Source: an uncultured Spirochaetia bacterium (GTDB lineage Bacteria; Spirochaetota; Spirochaetia; SZUA-6; Bin103). Taken from it: 64,000 bases of DNA. The position numbers were made by a program, and so were the translations under genes. Below, piece by piece: positions 1-8,800 of the stretch (its first letter is position 1; each line of letters opens with the position of its first letter). The notes beneath the pieces are model-generated. The model searched no databases, was not told where the DNA came from, and saw nothing but the letters and a program-made list of their open reading frames with translations. The stretch spans positions 62,001 to 126,000 of the forward strand of contig CATQHW010000001.1 of the NCBI GenBank assembly GCA_958296075.1, written 5' to 3'.

Positions 1-498
1 CTGGTCCCGATCTGGACCATGGGTAAGATCGGCAGAGATCAGGTGGAGGGGGTCTCCGAAGCCGTGGCGGCCGGCACCGGCGTCGCCGGCTGCCACGGCG
101 GCATGTGCGATGCGTTTCGCGACTCCACCCTGTGGCAGTTCATCACCGGCGGCAACTGGGTGGCGCACCCAGGCGGCGACGGGACCGAGTACACGGTCAA
201 CGTCCGCGCCTCATCGAGCGGCATCACCGACGGCATCCGGGACTTCACGGTGCGCTCCGAGCAGTACTACCTGCACGTCGACCCGGCGGTCGAGGTGCTG
301 GCCACCACGCGGTTCCCGGTCGCCGACGGCCCGCACGCCGCCAACGGCGCGGTCGACATGCCGGTGGTGTGGGCCAAGCGCTGGGGCGCCGGCCGCGTCT
401 TCTACAACTCGCTCGGCCACCACGCCGACGTGATCGCCGCCCCCGCTCCGCTGGAGCTGATGCGGCGCGGCTTCCTGTGGGCGGCCGGCGGCCGCTAG
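1..498 (+). CDS. ThuA-like domain protein, 5'-truncated by the window edge
   Basis: The reading frame is open from the first base, so the N-terminus lies outside the window; the ATG at 19 is probably internal. The protein contains VPIWTMG near the edge, then GCHGGMCDAF, and later VVWAKRWGAGRVFYNSLGHH. These are hallmarks of the ThuA/trehalose-utilisation family, a class I glutamine-amidotransferase-like fold often found beside sugar dehydrogenases. It stops with TAG at 496-498 and the next gene starts 5 bases later, so the two probably form one operon with a Gfo/Idh/MocA oxidoreductase. The substrate is unknown. Family assignment is firm; function within sugar metabolism is inferred from context. 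Confidence 0.8.
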   Translation: MVPIWTMGKIGRDQVEGVSEAVAAGTGVAGCHGGMCDAFRDSTLWQFITGGNWVAHPGGDGTEYTVNVRASSSGITDGIRDFTVRSEQYYLHVDPAVEVLATTRFPVADGPHAANGAVDMPVVWAKRWGAGRVFYNSLGHHADVIAAPAPLELMRRGFLWAAGGR

Positions 499-503
499 CG
501 TCC

Positions 504-1916
504 GTGGGCACCGCGCGCACCGGGCACGGCCCGCGCGTCGAGCCGGTCCGAATCGGCCTGATCGGCTGCGGGAAGATCAGCGCCGCCTACCTGCAGGCGG
601 CGCCGTCCTATCCGGTGCTCGACATCGTCGCGTGCGCAGACATCGACCGGCCGGCCGCCGCGCGCGTCGCCGCCGAGTCCGGACTGCAGGCGATGGACGT
701 GGATGCGCTGCTCGCGTGCGGCGACATCGAAGCGATCCTCAACCTGACCGTGCCGGCCGCGCACGCGCCGGTGAACCTGGCGGCGCTGCAGGCCGGCAAG
801 CACGTCTATTGCGAAAAGCCCTTCGCGGTCGATCCCGCCGCCGGAGCGGCGGTCATGGCTGCCGCGCGCGAGCGCGGGCTGCGCGTCGGCAGCGCGCCCG
901 ACACCTTCCTGGGCGCCGGTCACCAGACGGTGCGCGCGCTGGTCGACGCCGGCCGCATCGGCCGCGTGGTGGCGGCGACCGCGATCTGGTTGGGGCACGG
1001 GCACGAGGGCTGGCACCCCAGCCCCGCCTTCTATTACGCGCCCGGCGGCGGCCCGCACTTCGACATGGCGCCGTACTACCTGACGGCGCTGGTGCACGCC
1101 CTGGGGCCGGTGCGGGCGGTGACGGCCATGGCCGGGCGAGCGTTCGACACCCGTACCGTGGGCTCCGGTCCTGACGCCGGGACGACCGTGCCGGTGCAGG
1201 TGAGCACCCACCTGTCGGGCGCGATCGAGCTCGTCAGCGGCTGCATCGTCACCATCGCCCTGAGCTATGACGTGTGGCGGCACTCGAATCCGCGCTTCGA
1301 GTTGCACGGCACCGCGGGCAGCATATCCGCGCCCGACCCGAACGGCTTCGGCGGGCCGGTGCGGGTGGCCGACCCCGGCGCCGAATGGACGGAGGCGCCG
1401 TTGGGAGCCGGACCCACCCGGAACGCGCGCAGCATCGGCCTGGCCGACCTGTGCATCGGCCTGCGGACCGGCGCGCCGCACCGGTGCAACGGCGAGCTGG
1501 CGCAGCACGTCCTGGAAGTGATGGACGCCCTCGATCGGTCCGCCGAGCAGCGCTCTCAGGTCACCATCGACTCCCGGCCGGAACGCCCTGCCCCGCTCCC
1601 GGAACGCCCTGCCCCGCTCCCGGAAGGCCCTGCCTCGCTCCCGGAACGCCCTGCCCCCGCTCGGACCGATTGGCCTGAGCGTCTCCGGGAGCGCTCCCTA
1701 CCGCGACGAGCGCACGTCGTCGAGCCAGCGCCGCGCCTGAGCGGCGCCGCCGGTGAGGATCCCGTAGTCCCCGGTAGCCAGCACGAACAGGAACCCCTCC
1801 CGCAGGTACTGCTCGGCGGCCGGGCCGCCGGTGGCGATGCCGGGAAAGCGGCCCAGCTCCAGACAGATGTCACGGACCTGAAGCTGCATGCGCGCCTGCG
1901 CCGCCCGATCCACTGA
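504..1916 (+). CDS. Gfo/Idh/MocA-family oxidoreductase with abnormal run-on C-terminus
   Basis: The GTG at 504 starts a protein with the Rossmann nucleotide-binding motif GLIGCGKIS, followed by the family signature CEKPFAVDPAAG (EKP motif) and a C-terminal alpha/beta domain. It should be an NAD(P)-dependent sugar or polyol dehydrogenase. The family homology ends near base 1570. From there the frame continues through a 21-bp tandem repeat encoding PERPAPL units and then antisense through the last 219 bases of the aldolase gene on the other strand, stopping only at 1916. The natural stop has probably been lost, so the last ~110 residues are likely a non-homologous tail. The start is chosen because it follows ThuA by 5 bases. 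Confidence 0.75.
   Translation: MGTARTGHGPRVEPVRIGLIGCGKISAAYLQAAPSYPVLDIVACADIDRPAAARVAAESGLQAMDVDALLACGDIEAILNLTVPAAHAPVNLAALQAGKHVYCEKPFAVDPAAGAAVMAAARERGLRVGSAPDTFLGAGHQTVRALVDAGRIGRVVAATAIWLGHGHEGWHPSPAFYYAPGGGPHFDMAPYYLTALVHALGPVRAVTAMAGRAFDTRTVGSGPDAGTTVPVQVSTHLSGAIELVSGCIVTIALSYDVWRHSNPRFELHGTAGSISAPDPNGFGGPVRVADPGAEWTEAPLGAGPTRNARSIGLADLCIGLRTGAPHRCNGELAQHVLEVMDALDRSAEQRSQVTIDSRPERPAPLPERPAPLPEGPASLPERPAPARTDWPERLRERSLPRRAHVVEPAPRLSGAAGEDPVVPGSQHEQEPLPQVLLGGRAAGGDAGKAAQLQTDVTDLKLHARLRRPIH
1578..1661. repeat. 21-bp tandem repeat, four units
   Basis: Units begin at 1578, 1598, 1619 and 1640 and share the core GGAACGCCCTGCCCCGCT. The third unit has two substitutions and the fourth an extra C. 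The unit length of 21 keeps the reading frame, adding Pro-Glu-Arg-Pro-Ala-Pro-Leu heptads to the end of the oxidoreductase gene. It sits between that gene and the convergent aldolase gene. Confidence 0.9.
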
Positions 1917-2456
1917 CGGGCCGAGGGAGTTGCCCAGGTCGGCCGGTCCGATCATGCAGCCGTCCACGCCGTCCACGGACAGGATCTCCCGCGCCGCCTC
2001 CACCGCCTCCCTGGTCTCGATCTGCACCATCAGGCAGATCTCGTCGTCGACGGCTTCGGCGTAATCCGCGCCGTAGCTCAGGCAACCCGGCCTCCCGCCC
2101 AGGGAGCGCCTGCCCTGCGGTGGATAGCGGACCGCCTGCGCAGCGGCATGGGCCTCCTCGGCTGAGTTGACCATCGGCACGACCACGGTGAGCGCCCCGC
2201 GGTCGAGCACGCGGCCGATCGCGGCGTAGTCGTTGCCTGGTACGCGCACCGATGGGGTCGCCGGCCCGGCGCAGACGTGGTGGAACGCCTGCTGGGCGGT
2301 GTCGTCGGTCCAGACGCCATGCTGCATGTCGACCTGCACGAAGTCGAACCCGGCCAGGGAGAACAGCTCTCCCGCCACCGCGCAGCCCAATCCCAGCTCG
2401 GCGCCGACCACGGCCGTTCCCGAGCGCATCGATCGCTTCATCGTGTTCGCTTTCAT
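1698..2456 (-). CDS. HpcH/HpaI-type aldolase (citrate lyase beta-like)
   Basis: The 252-residue product has the TIM-barrel aldolase signatures: FDFVQVDMQHG near residue 40, VPMVNSAEEA near 95, YPPQGRRSLGG near 112, the metal-binding glutamate in MVQIETREA, and the IGPADLGNSLG motif. Members cleave 2-keto-3-deoxy acids (such as 4-hydroxy-2-oxoheptanedioate or 2-keto-3-deoxyrhamnonate) with a divalent metal in the cytoplasm. The start may be Met1 or Met6 (2441). A second, divergent paralogue lies at 46830-47630. Its 3' end is overlapped antisense by the run-on tail of the preceding oxidoreductase. The exact substrate cannot be read from sequence. Confidence 0.85.
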   Translation of the reverse strand: MKANTMKRSMRSGTAVVGAELGLGCAVAGELFSLAGFDFVQVDMQHGVWTDDTAQQAFHHVCAGPATPSVRVPGNDYAAIGRVLDRGALTVVVPMVNSAEEAHAAAQAVRYPPQGRRSLGGRPGCLSYGADYAEAVDDEICLMVQIETREAVEAAREILSVDGVDGCMIGPADLGNSLGPSVDRAAQARMQLQVRDICLELGRFPGIATGGPAAEQYLREGFLFVLATGDYGILTGGAAQARRWLDDVRSSR

Positions 2457-2730
2457 TGGTTTCCGTTCCGTCGTCGTGGGATCGTGACCGGGAGCGCGAA
2501 CGCCCCCGGTCGCGATCCGATCCGGTGCGATGATCTCGGTGCCGGCCGGATCGTCGACCTTGGCGTTGAAGTCCTGCGAAGCTCTTCGGATCGATCAGCC
2601 CCGCCGTACAGACCCGCGAAGCAGGTGATCATGTCCCGGGTCCCGTCGAAGCCGCAGCCACAGCGGGCTCAGCCTACTACGCATCGACCGGCCCGGACAG
2701 ATCCTGCGGAGCCGACCCCGGAGGGACCGT

Positions 2731-3699
2731 GTGACGCAGCCTGACGCGGCCGACCGCCGCGCCATACGGGTCGGCACGGCCGCGATGCTGGCGGCGACCG
2801 CGGTGTGGATAGTGATCCCGATCCTGGTAAAGGTCGCGCTGCGCGTCTTCGATCCGATCCTGATATCGGCGTCGCGGCTGCCGGTGGCGTCGCTGCTGCT
2901 CGCGGCGCTGCACCGGGCGCGGGGCGGGCGCCTGCGCGATCTGCTGCCGGGCAGCGGCTGGCACCTGCTCGGCGGCGTCGCGCTGGGCGTGAACTATCAA
3001 CTGTTCGCGCTGGGGATGAGCCTGACCACCGCCGGCGCGGGGACGGTGATCATCCAGGTGCAGATCGTCTCCCTGGTGCTGCTGGCGCGCTGGGTCCTCG
3101 GCGAGCGCTTGTCGCCGGTCAAGCTGGCGGCGATCGCCGGCGTCATGGCGGGCGGCGCGCTGGTGCTGGCGGCGCCGGGCGCGGTCGACGATCTGACGGC
3201 GCCGTCGTATCGGACCGGCAATCTGGTCATGGTCGCGGCCGCGGCCGGGTTCGCGTTCTACGGACTGGCCAGCCGCGCGCTGGCCGGACGGCACGTGCCG
3301 GGGAGCGGCGCGGCGCTGCAGATCGTGGTGCCGATCCTCGGCATCGCGTCGGTCGTGAACCTGTGCCTGCTGCCGTTCGCGCGGTGGCCGGCGTCCGTGC
3401 CGGCCGGCGCGATCGCCGCGCTGCTGTCGCTGGGGGTGATCGGCACCGCGGCCAACTACGCGCTGATGACGGTCGCCTTCCGGCGCCTGTCGGCGGCCAC
3501 GGCCGGAACCATCACCGCCCTGACCCCGCCCGGCGTGATCGCGCTGGCCGCGGTCACCCTGGGCGAGCCGGTGCCGCCGTCGATGGCCGCCGCCGCCGCG
3601 ATCGTCACCGCCGGCCTGCTCGCCCTGATGTGGGATGAACGCCGCGCCAGCGCGCGGTCGGGCGCTGGCGCGCGGTCGCGCTCCGGCGCTCCGCCATGA
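2731..3699 (+). CDS. EamA/DMT-family transporter
   Basis: The product is a 322-residue integral membrane protein with about ten hydrophobic segments in two repeated halves of five, as in drug/metabolite (DMT, EamA) exporters. The first half carries VNYQLFALGMSLTTAGAGTV; the second has ANYALMTVAFRRLSAATAGT, the internal-repeat counterpart. A short basic tail (residues 305-322) follows the last segment. The start is GTG at 2731. The 274 bases upstream (2457-2730) show no recognisable gene. Substrate unknown; DMT members export amino acids, nucleotide-like compounds or sugars. It converges on the isomerase gene 9 bases downstream. Confidence 0.88.
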   Translation: MTQPDAADRRAIRVGTAAMLAATAVWIVIPILVKVALRVFDPILISASRLPVASLLLAALHRARGGRLRDLLPGSGWHLLGGVALGVNYQLFALGMSLTTAGAGTVIIQVQIVSLVLLARWVLGERLSPVKLAAIAGVMAGGALVLAAPGAVDDLTAPSYRTGNLVMVAAAAGFAFYGLASRALAGRHVPGSGAALQIVVPILGIASVVNLCLLPFARWPASVPAGAIAALLSLGVIGTAANYALMTVAFRRLSAATAGTITALTPPGVIALAAVTLGEPVPPSMAAAAAIVTAGLLALMWDERRASARSGAGARSRSGAPP

Positions 3700-3707
3700 C
3701 CCGCCGG

Positions 3708-4589
3708 TTATCCCAGACCAATGTCCCGCAGGTATTCCCTGGTCCGCTTGGCGATCGGCAGCGGCGCGCCGGGCGCCGGCGGATACATGTCCTGCTCCAC
3801 CACGCCGAAGCCGTCGTAGCCGATGCGGTGGGCGGCGTCGCGGAGCCGCTCGAAGTCGACTTCACCCTCGGACGGTTCGCAGAACATGCCCTGCGCGACC
3901 GCCGCCGCGAACGGCGTCCCATCGCGCAGCACCCGGTCACGCAGGTCGCCGTGGATGCTCTTCAGATGCAGGTAGGGAATGCGCTCGTGGTGTTTCTCGA
4001 AGAACGCGATCGGATCGCCGCCGGTGTAGGCGTCGTGTCCGGTGTCCAGGCAGAGCATCACCGACGGATCGGCGTCCGCCAGCAGGCGCTCCATCTGCCG
4101 GTGGTTCTCCACGTGGGTGTCGGCGTGCGGATGGAACACCACCTGCAGGCCGTAGCCGGCCGCCCGCTCCTGAGCGCGGTCGACCGTGTCGATCAGCCGC
4201 GCCCACGCCGCGTCGTCCAGTTCCCTGGGACGCTCCCGCTCGCCGGTGTGCAGATTCGTATACGCGTCGTCGATGAGCACGATGAAGCGCGCGCCGAGCC
4301 GCCGAAACGGCCCGGACACCTGATCGACGTCGCGCAGTACCAAGTCGGCGGCGCCTTCGTCTTCCAGGTGACGCATGATGAAGCCCCCGCAGAGCTTCAG
4401 GGAGCGCTTGTCGAGCTCCGCCTGCAAGACGTCGAGGTCGGCCGGCAGGTAGCCGATCGGCCCCAGCTCCGTCCACTCGTAGCCGGCCTCCGCCGCCTCG
4501 TCCAGATACTGCTCCCAGGGGGGCTGCTGCGGATCCGACGGAAACCACACCCCCCAGGAGTCGGGCCCCGTCCCTACGGTGATCGCCAT
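3708..4589 (-). CDS. Sugar-phosphate isomerase/epimerase (xylose-isomerase-like TIM barrel, IolE/IolH type)
   Basis: The 293-residue product begins at the ATG at 4589 (MAITVGTGPDSWGVWF), matching the opening of inosose-dehydratase-type (IolE) barrels. Metal-ligand motifs follow: WTELGPIGYLP, VVFHPHADTHVE (His and Asp/Glu), MLCLDTGHDAYTG and YLHLKSIHGD, then a C-terminal GVVEQDMYP. Members act on inosose or related keto-inositols with a divalent metal. It lies 10 bases downstream of an IolG-like dehydrogenase on the same strand, supporting a role in inositol-type catabolism. IolE and IolH are hard to separate without a tree, so no symbol is given. Confidence 0.82.
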   Translation of the reverse strand: MAITVGTGPDSWGVWFPSDPQQPPWEQYLDEAAEAGYEWTELGPIGYLPADLDVLQAELDKRSLKLCGGFIMRHLEDEGAADLVLRDVDQVSGPFRRLGARFIVLIDDAYTNLHTGERERPRELDDAAWARLIDTVDRAQERAAGYGLQVVFHPHADTHVENHRQMERLLADADPSVMLCLDTGHDAYTGGDPIAFFEKHHERIPYLHLKSIHGDLRDRVLRDGTPFAAAVAQGMFCEPSEGEVDFERLRDAAHRIGYDGFGVVEQDMYPPAPGAPLPIAKRTREYLRDIGLG

Positions 4590-4599
4590 GGGACCGCCA

Positions 4600-5625
4600 T
4601 CATAGTGCGTCGGCCACCGGCGGCGCCACGAGGGCGGGCACCGGCACGGTGCTGCCGCTCGCCAGCGATCGCAGCGCCGCCTCCGCCAACTCCAGCGCGC
4701 GCCGGCCGTCGGCAAAGGTGACCGACGGCTCCCGGCCGGCCGCGACCGCGTCGATGAAGTCCGCCAGCTCGGCCCGATACGCCGTCGCGTAGCGTTCGAT
4801 GAAGAAGCGCTCCAGCGGCGACGGCGACCCGGCGCCGGCCGCCGTGAAGAGGCGCGCCTCGTCGGCAAGCCGGTTGCCGGAGCAGACCATGCCGCCGCTG
4901 CCGTGCACCTCCAGCCGCTGGTCGTAGCCGTACGTGGCCTTGCGAGAACAATTGACGTGGCACTGGGCCCCGGACGCGGTCGTCATCATGACCATGGCGG
5001 TGTCTACGTCGCCCAGGTCGCCGATCGCCGGGTCGATCAGCGCGCCGCCGATCGCGGTGATCGAAGTCGGCTCCTCGCCGAGCACGAAGCGAGCGAGGTC
5101 GAAGTCATGGATCATCATGTCCCGGAACAGCCCCCCGGACGCGCGCAGGTAGGCAGCCGCCGGTGGCTCCGGGTCACGGCTGCTGATGATCACCTGATGG
5201 ATCACGCCGATGGCGCCGCCGGCGGCCAGATCGCGCACGCGGCGATGGGTCGGGTCATAGCGGCGGTTGAAGCCGATCTGGATCGGCACGCCGGTTCCGC
5301 GCACCGTCCGCCAGCACTGCTCCACGCGCTCCAAGCTCAGGTCGATCGGCTTCTCGCACAGCACCGCCTTGCCGGCGGCGGCGGCCGCGCTGATCAGGGA
5401 GACGTGCGTGTCGGTGGACGACGCGATCAGCGCCGCGTCGACATCCGCGGCGAGCGCGGCATCCACGTCCGGCGCCGCCGCTGCGCCGTGGCGCCCGGCC
5501 ACGGCCGACGCCGCGGACGCCACCGGGTCGTAAACGCAGATCAACCGCGCGTCCGAGCGCTCGGCCAGGTTGGCGGCGTGCATGGCGCCGATCCGTCCCG
5601 CTCCGAAGAGCGCAAATCTGATCAT
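4600..5625 (-). CDS. iolG: Inositol 2-dehydrogenase-like Gfo/Idh/MocA oxidoreductase
   Basis: The 341-residue product has the N-terminal Rossmann motif LFGAGRIGAMHA, the CEKPIDLS catalytic-lysine motif, GFNRRYDP, and the FRDMMIHDFDLARF helix with the Asp-x-x-x-His/Asp arrangement of inositol dehydrogenases. These enzymes oxidise myo-inositol to 2-keto-myo-inositol with NAD+. The ATG at 5625 is used because the Rossmann fold begins at residue 3. It is the first gene of a two-gene operon with the TIM-barrel isomerase. The symbol is an assignment by motif and neighbourhood, not proof of substrate. The intergenic region to its left-hand neighbour is the trailer end of the CRISPR array. Confidence 0.78.
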   Translation of the reverse strand: MIRFALFGAGRIGAMHAANLAERSDARLICVYDPVASAASAVAGRHGAAAAPDVDAALAADVDAALIASSTDTHVSLISAAAAAGKAVLCEKPIDLSLERVEQCWRTVRGTGVPIQIGFNRRYDPTHRRVRDLAAGGAIGVIHQVIISSRDPEPPAAAYLRASGGLFRDMMIHDFDLARFVLGEEPTSITAIGGALIDPAIGDLGDVDTAMVMMTTASGAQCHVNCSRKATYGYDQRLEVHGSGGMVCSGNRLADEARLFTAAGAGSPSPLERFFIERYATAYRAELADFIDAVAAGREPSVTFADGRRALELAEAALRSLASGSTVPVPALVAPPVADAL

Positions 5626-5761
5626 GGACCCATGGTACCCCGCACCGGGCGATACGCAGCAGGAGGATGCTGACCGCCGGTCGCCGGCGTCATCCCAGCG
5701 GCAGGGAGCCGCGCACGGCCGCGGACACGCGGGTGCCGGGACGGACAATCGTGAAGCAGGT

Positions 5762-5786
5762 CCGCGCATTTCGCGCGGCTTGTGAC
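5762..5786 (-). repeat. Degenerate terminal CRISPR repeat (trailer end)
   Basis: Bases 5762-5786 match the last 25 bases of the CRISPR repeat as written on the plus strand, but the adjoining 12 bases no longer match. In crRNA orientation (minus strand) it is the 3' portion containing the ATTGAAAC handle that is lost. This is expected of the oldest, leader-distal repeat. The following 39-bp segment (5787-5825) is not a normal spacer: it contains a 21-bp unit, GACGCCAAGCCGGATAAG plus CCG, present nearly twice in tandem. Confidence 0.85.
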
Positions 5787-5825
5787 GACGCCAAGCCGGA
5801 TAAGCCGGACGCCAAGCCGGATAAG

Positions 5826-8800
5826 GTTTCAATGGGGCCGCGCATTTCGCGCGGCTTGTGACCTGGAGTCAGCACCTTCTCGGTCCTGACGCCTGCGAAG
5901 TTTCAATGGGGCCGCGCATTTCGCGCGGGCTTGTGACTACCTCGACCGCTACCTTGATCACGGTCTCCAGTCAGCCGTTTCAATGGGGCCGCGCATTTCG
6001 CGCGGCTTGTGACAGAAGTATTTGGATCAATGGAAGGCTCTTTCCTCTAGGTTTCAATGGGGCCGCGCATTTCGCGCGGCTTGTGACGTACACCATCGCA
6101 AAGATGAAGTACCTCCGCCCGATAAAGCGATTGTTTCAATGGGGCCGCGCATTTCGCGCGGCTTGTGACACGGTGTTCCAGAACACGCGTGCGACGTCGT
6201 GCTGCTCGAGTTTCAATGGGGCCGCGCATTTCGCGCGGCTTGTGACCAAATCCGGGAAGACTTGAGAGCTTGTCGATTGTCTGTTGCTGTTTCAATGGGG
6301 CCGCGCATTTCGCGCGGCTTGTGACCGGGAGAGCAATGCCCGGTCCTCATGGAAGCGGCGACACGTAGTTTCAATGGGGCCGCGCATTTCGCGCGGCTTG
6401 TGACCCCATCGCCCTGTGGGATTCCTGGTTCTCAGGTGTGGGTGTTTCAATGGGGCCGCGCATTTCGCGCGGCTTGTGACAAGAGTGGGTCGTCGCGGAT
6501 GGTACGTGTGGGGACGGTCTCGTTTCAATGGGGCCGCGCATTTCGCGCGGCTTGTGACCCCGGCGGACGTGGCAGTTGAGTTCCGCCCAGCAAACTGGGA
6601 GTTTCAATGGGGCCGCGCATTTCGCGCGGCTTGTGACGCGGCGGCCACGGCCGCGGTCGGCGCCGTCTGCGCGGCGACGTTTCAATGGGGCCGCGCATTT
6701 CGCGCGGCTTGTGACGCCAGTGTAGGATGCCTGCATGGCTGATCGAATGACGTTTCAATGGGGCCGCGCATTTCGCGCGGCTTGTGACCATATGCAGATC
6801 GAACTGCCGTTCAGTGGCCTGCCAGTTTCAATGGGGCCGCGCATTTCGCGCGGCTTGTGACTTGAAATTTTTCAAAGGCTTGAAAATGTTGTTCGCCGCG
6901 GCGTTTCAATGGGGCCGCGCATTTCGCGCGGCTTGTGACACCACACAAAATCCAGGAGGGTTAAAGTGGCGAACTTCTTTTTGTTTCAATGGGGCCGCGC
7001 ATTTCGCGCGGCTTGTGACCGTGCACGGAATCATGTCGTTGGGCGATGGAGGGGCGTTGGGTTTCAATGGGGCCGCGCATTTCGCGCGGCTTGTGACTTC
7101 TTGACGGCTCTTCAAGGCTTGGAGAGCCGTCAAGCGAACCGTTTCAATGGGGCCGCGCATTTCGCGCGGCTTGTGACGGTTTGGTCGTGTTCCTCTGTTC
7201 CACCACTGCGCTCATCGTTTCAATGGGGCCGCGCATTTCGCGCGGCTTGTGACTTGCATATCAACAGTATCACGATCGAGCAGTTCCGGGGCAGGTTTCA
7301 ATGGGGCCGCGCATTTCGCGCGGCTTGTGACGGGTAAATGAATATACATAAGTGGGGAGACAACTCGTTTCAATGGGGCCGCGCATTTCGCGCGGCTTGT
7401 GACTCAAAGATTTAGTTTCTAGAGCGAAGTCTGGGCGCAGCTGGGTTTCAATGGGGCCGCGCATTTCGCGCGGCTTGTGACTCAACGCTGTGCTCCGCTA
7501 TCGCAAGTCCAAGGCCGAGGAAGTTTCAATGGGGCCGCGCATTTCGCGCGGCTTGTGACTTGACCATGCTCCCCAAATCCTTCGTGAACATGGAGTTTCA
7601 ATGGGGCCGCGCATTTCGCGCGGCTTGTGACACCGGCTATAAGGAATATAGCCACGAGTTCGAACCCGGCAGGTTTCAATGGGGCCGCGCATTTCGCGCG
7701 GCTTGTGACGACGACGATGTCGTCACACAAAACCGCCTCGTTCAGGCAGGTTTCAATGGGGCCGCGCATTTCGCGCGGCTTGTGACACATGCCGCTGAGG
7801 GAAGTCAGCTGGATTTCGCTGGACGAGTTTCAATGGGGCCGCGCATTTCGCGCGGCTTGTGACGTCACCCTAGCTGGGGCCAAACGCAGGGGAAAGTTGC
7901 GTTTCAATGGGGCCGCGCATTTCGCGCGGCTTGTGACTACACCCAGAATGCGTTGGGATTCAACGCGCTGACCACCATGTTTCAATGGGGCCGCGCATTT
8001 CGCGCGGCTTGTGACGCCATCGTCATGGGCGATGCGAACGACGGTGGTACGGTCGTTTCAATGGGGCCGCGCATTTCGCGCGGCTTGTGACCCGGCGGCA
8101 GCCGCCGGCCGCGCCACCGCACCTCGAAGTGCAGGTTTCAATGGGGCCGCGCATTTCGCGCGGCTTGTGACCTGGTGAACCCAAGCCCATCGTCTTTCGT
8201 GAACGTGTTACGTTTCAATGGGGCCGCGCATTTCGCGCGGCTTGTGACGGCGGAAGCGCTGGGAGGAGTTCTTCAAGGCGTGTGTGGACGAGTTTCAATG
8301 GGGCCGCGCATTTCGCGCGGCTTGTGACGTGAGACGCAGGTGCCGTTGGGTGCACTCTTGGTGAGTTTCAATGGGGCCGCGCATTTCGCGCGGCTTGTGA
8401 CCTCGCCATCATCCAGCGCTGGCAGGGTCAGCACCCAGGTTTCAATGGGGCCGCGCATTTCGCGCGGCTTGTGACTGGAAAAGTGGTGGGGCGGTAATGG
8501 CGCGGTCGTGGCGTTGTTTCAATGGGGCCGCGCATTTCGCGCGGCTTGTGACCATGGAAATGGGCACCAAGCTCACGGCCGCCTACGCGGATGTTTCAAT
8601 GGGGCCGCGCATTTCGCGCGGCTTGTGACCCAGATACCGAATGCACTCCTTGCACGTCACCGCACCCGGTTTCAATGGGGCCGCGCATTTCGCGCGGCTT
8701 GTGACACGCGATATGCGTGGAGAAGAACTCAACGCCGATCAGATACGAGTTTCAATGGGGCCGCGCATTTCGCGCGGCTTGTGACGCCGAGATGGTTACC

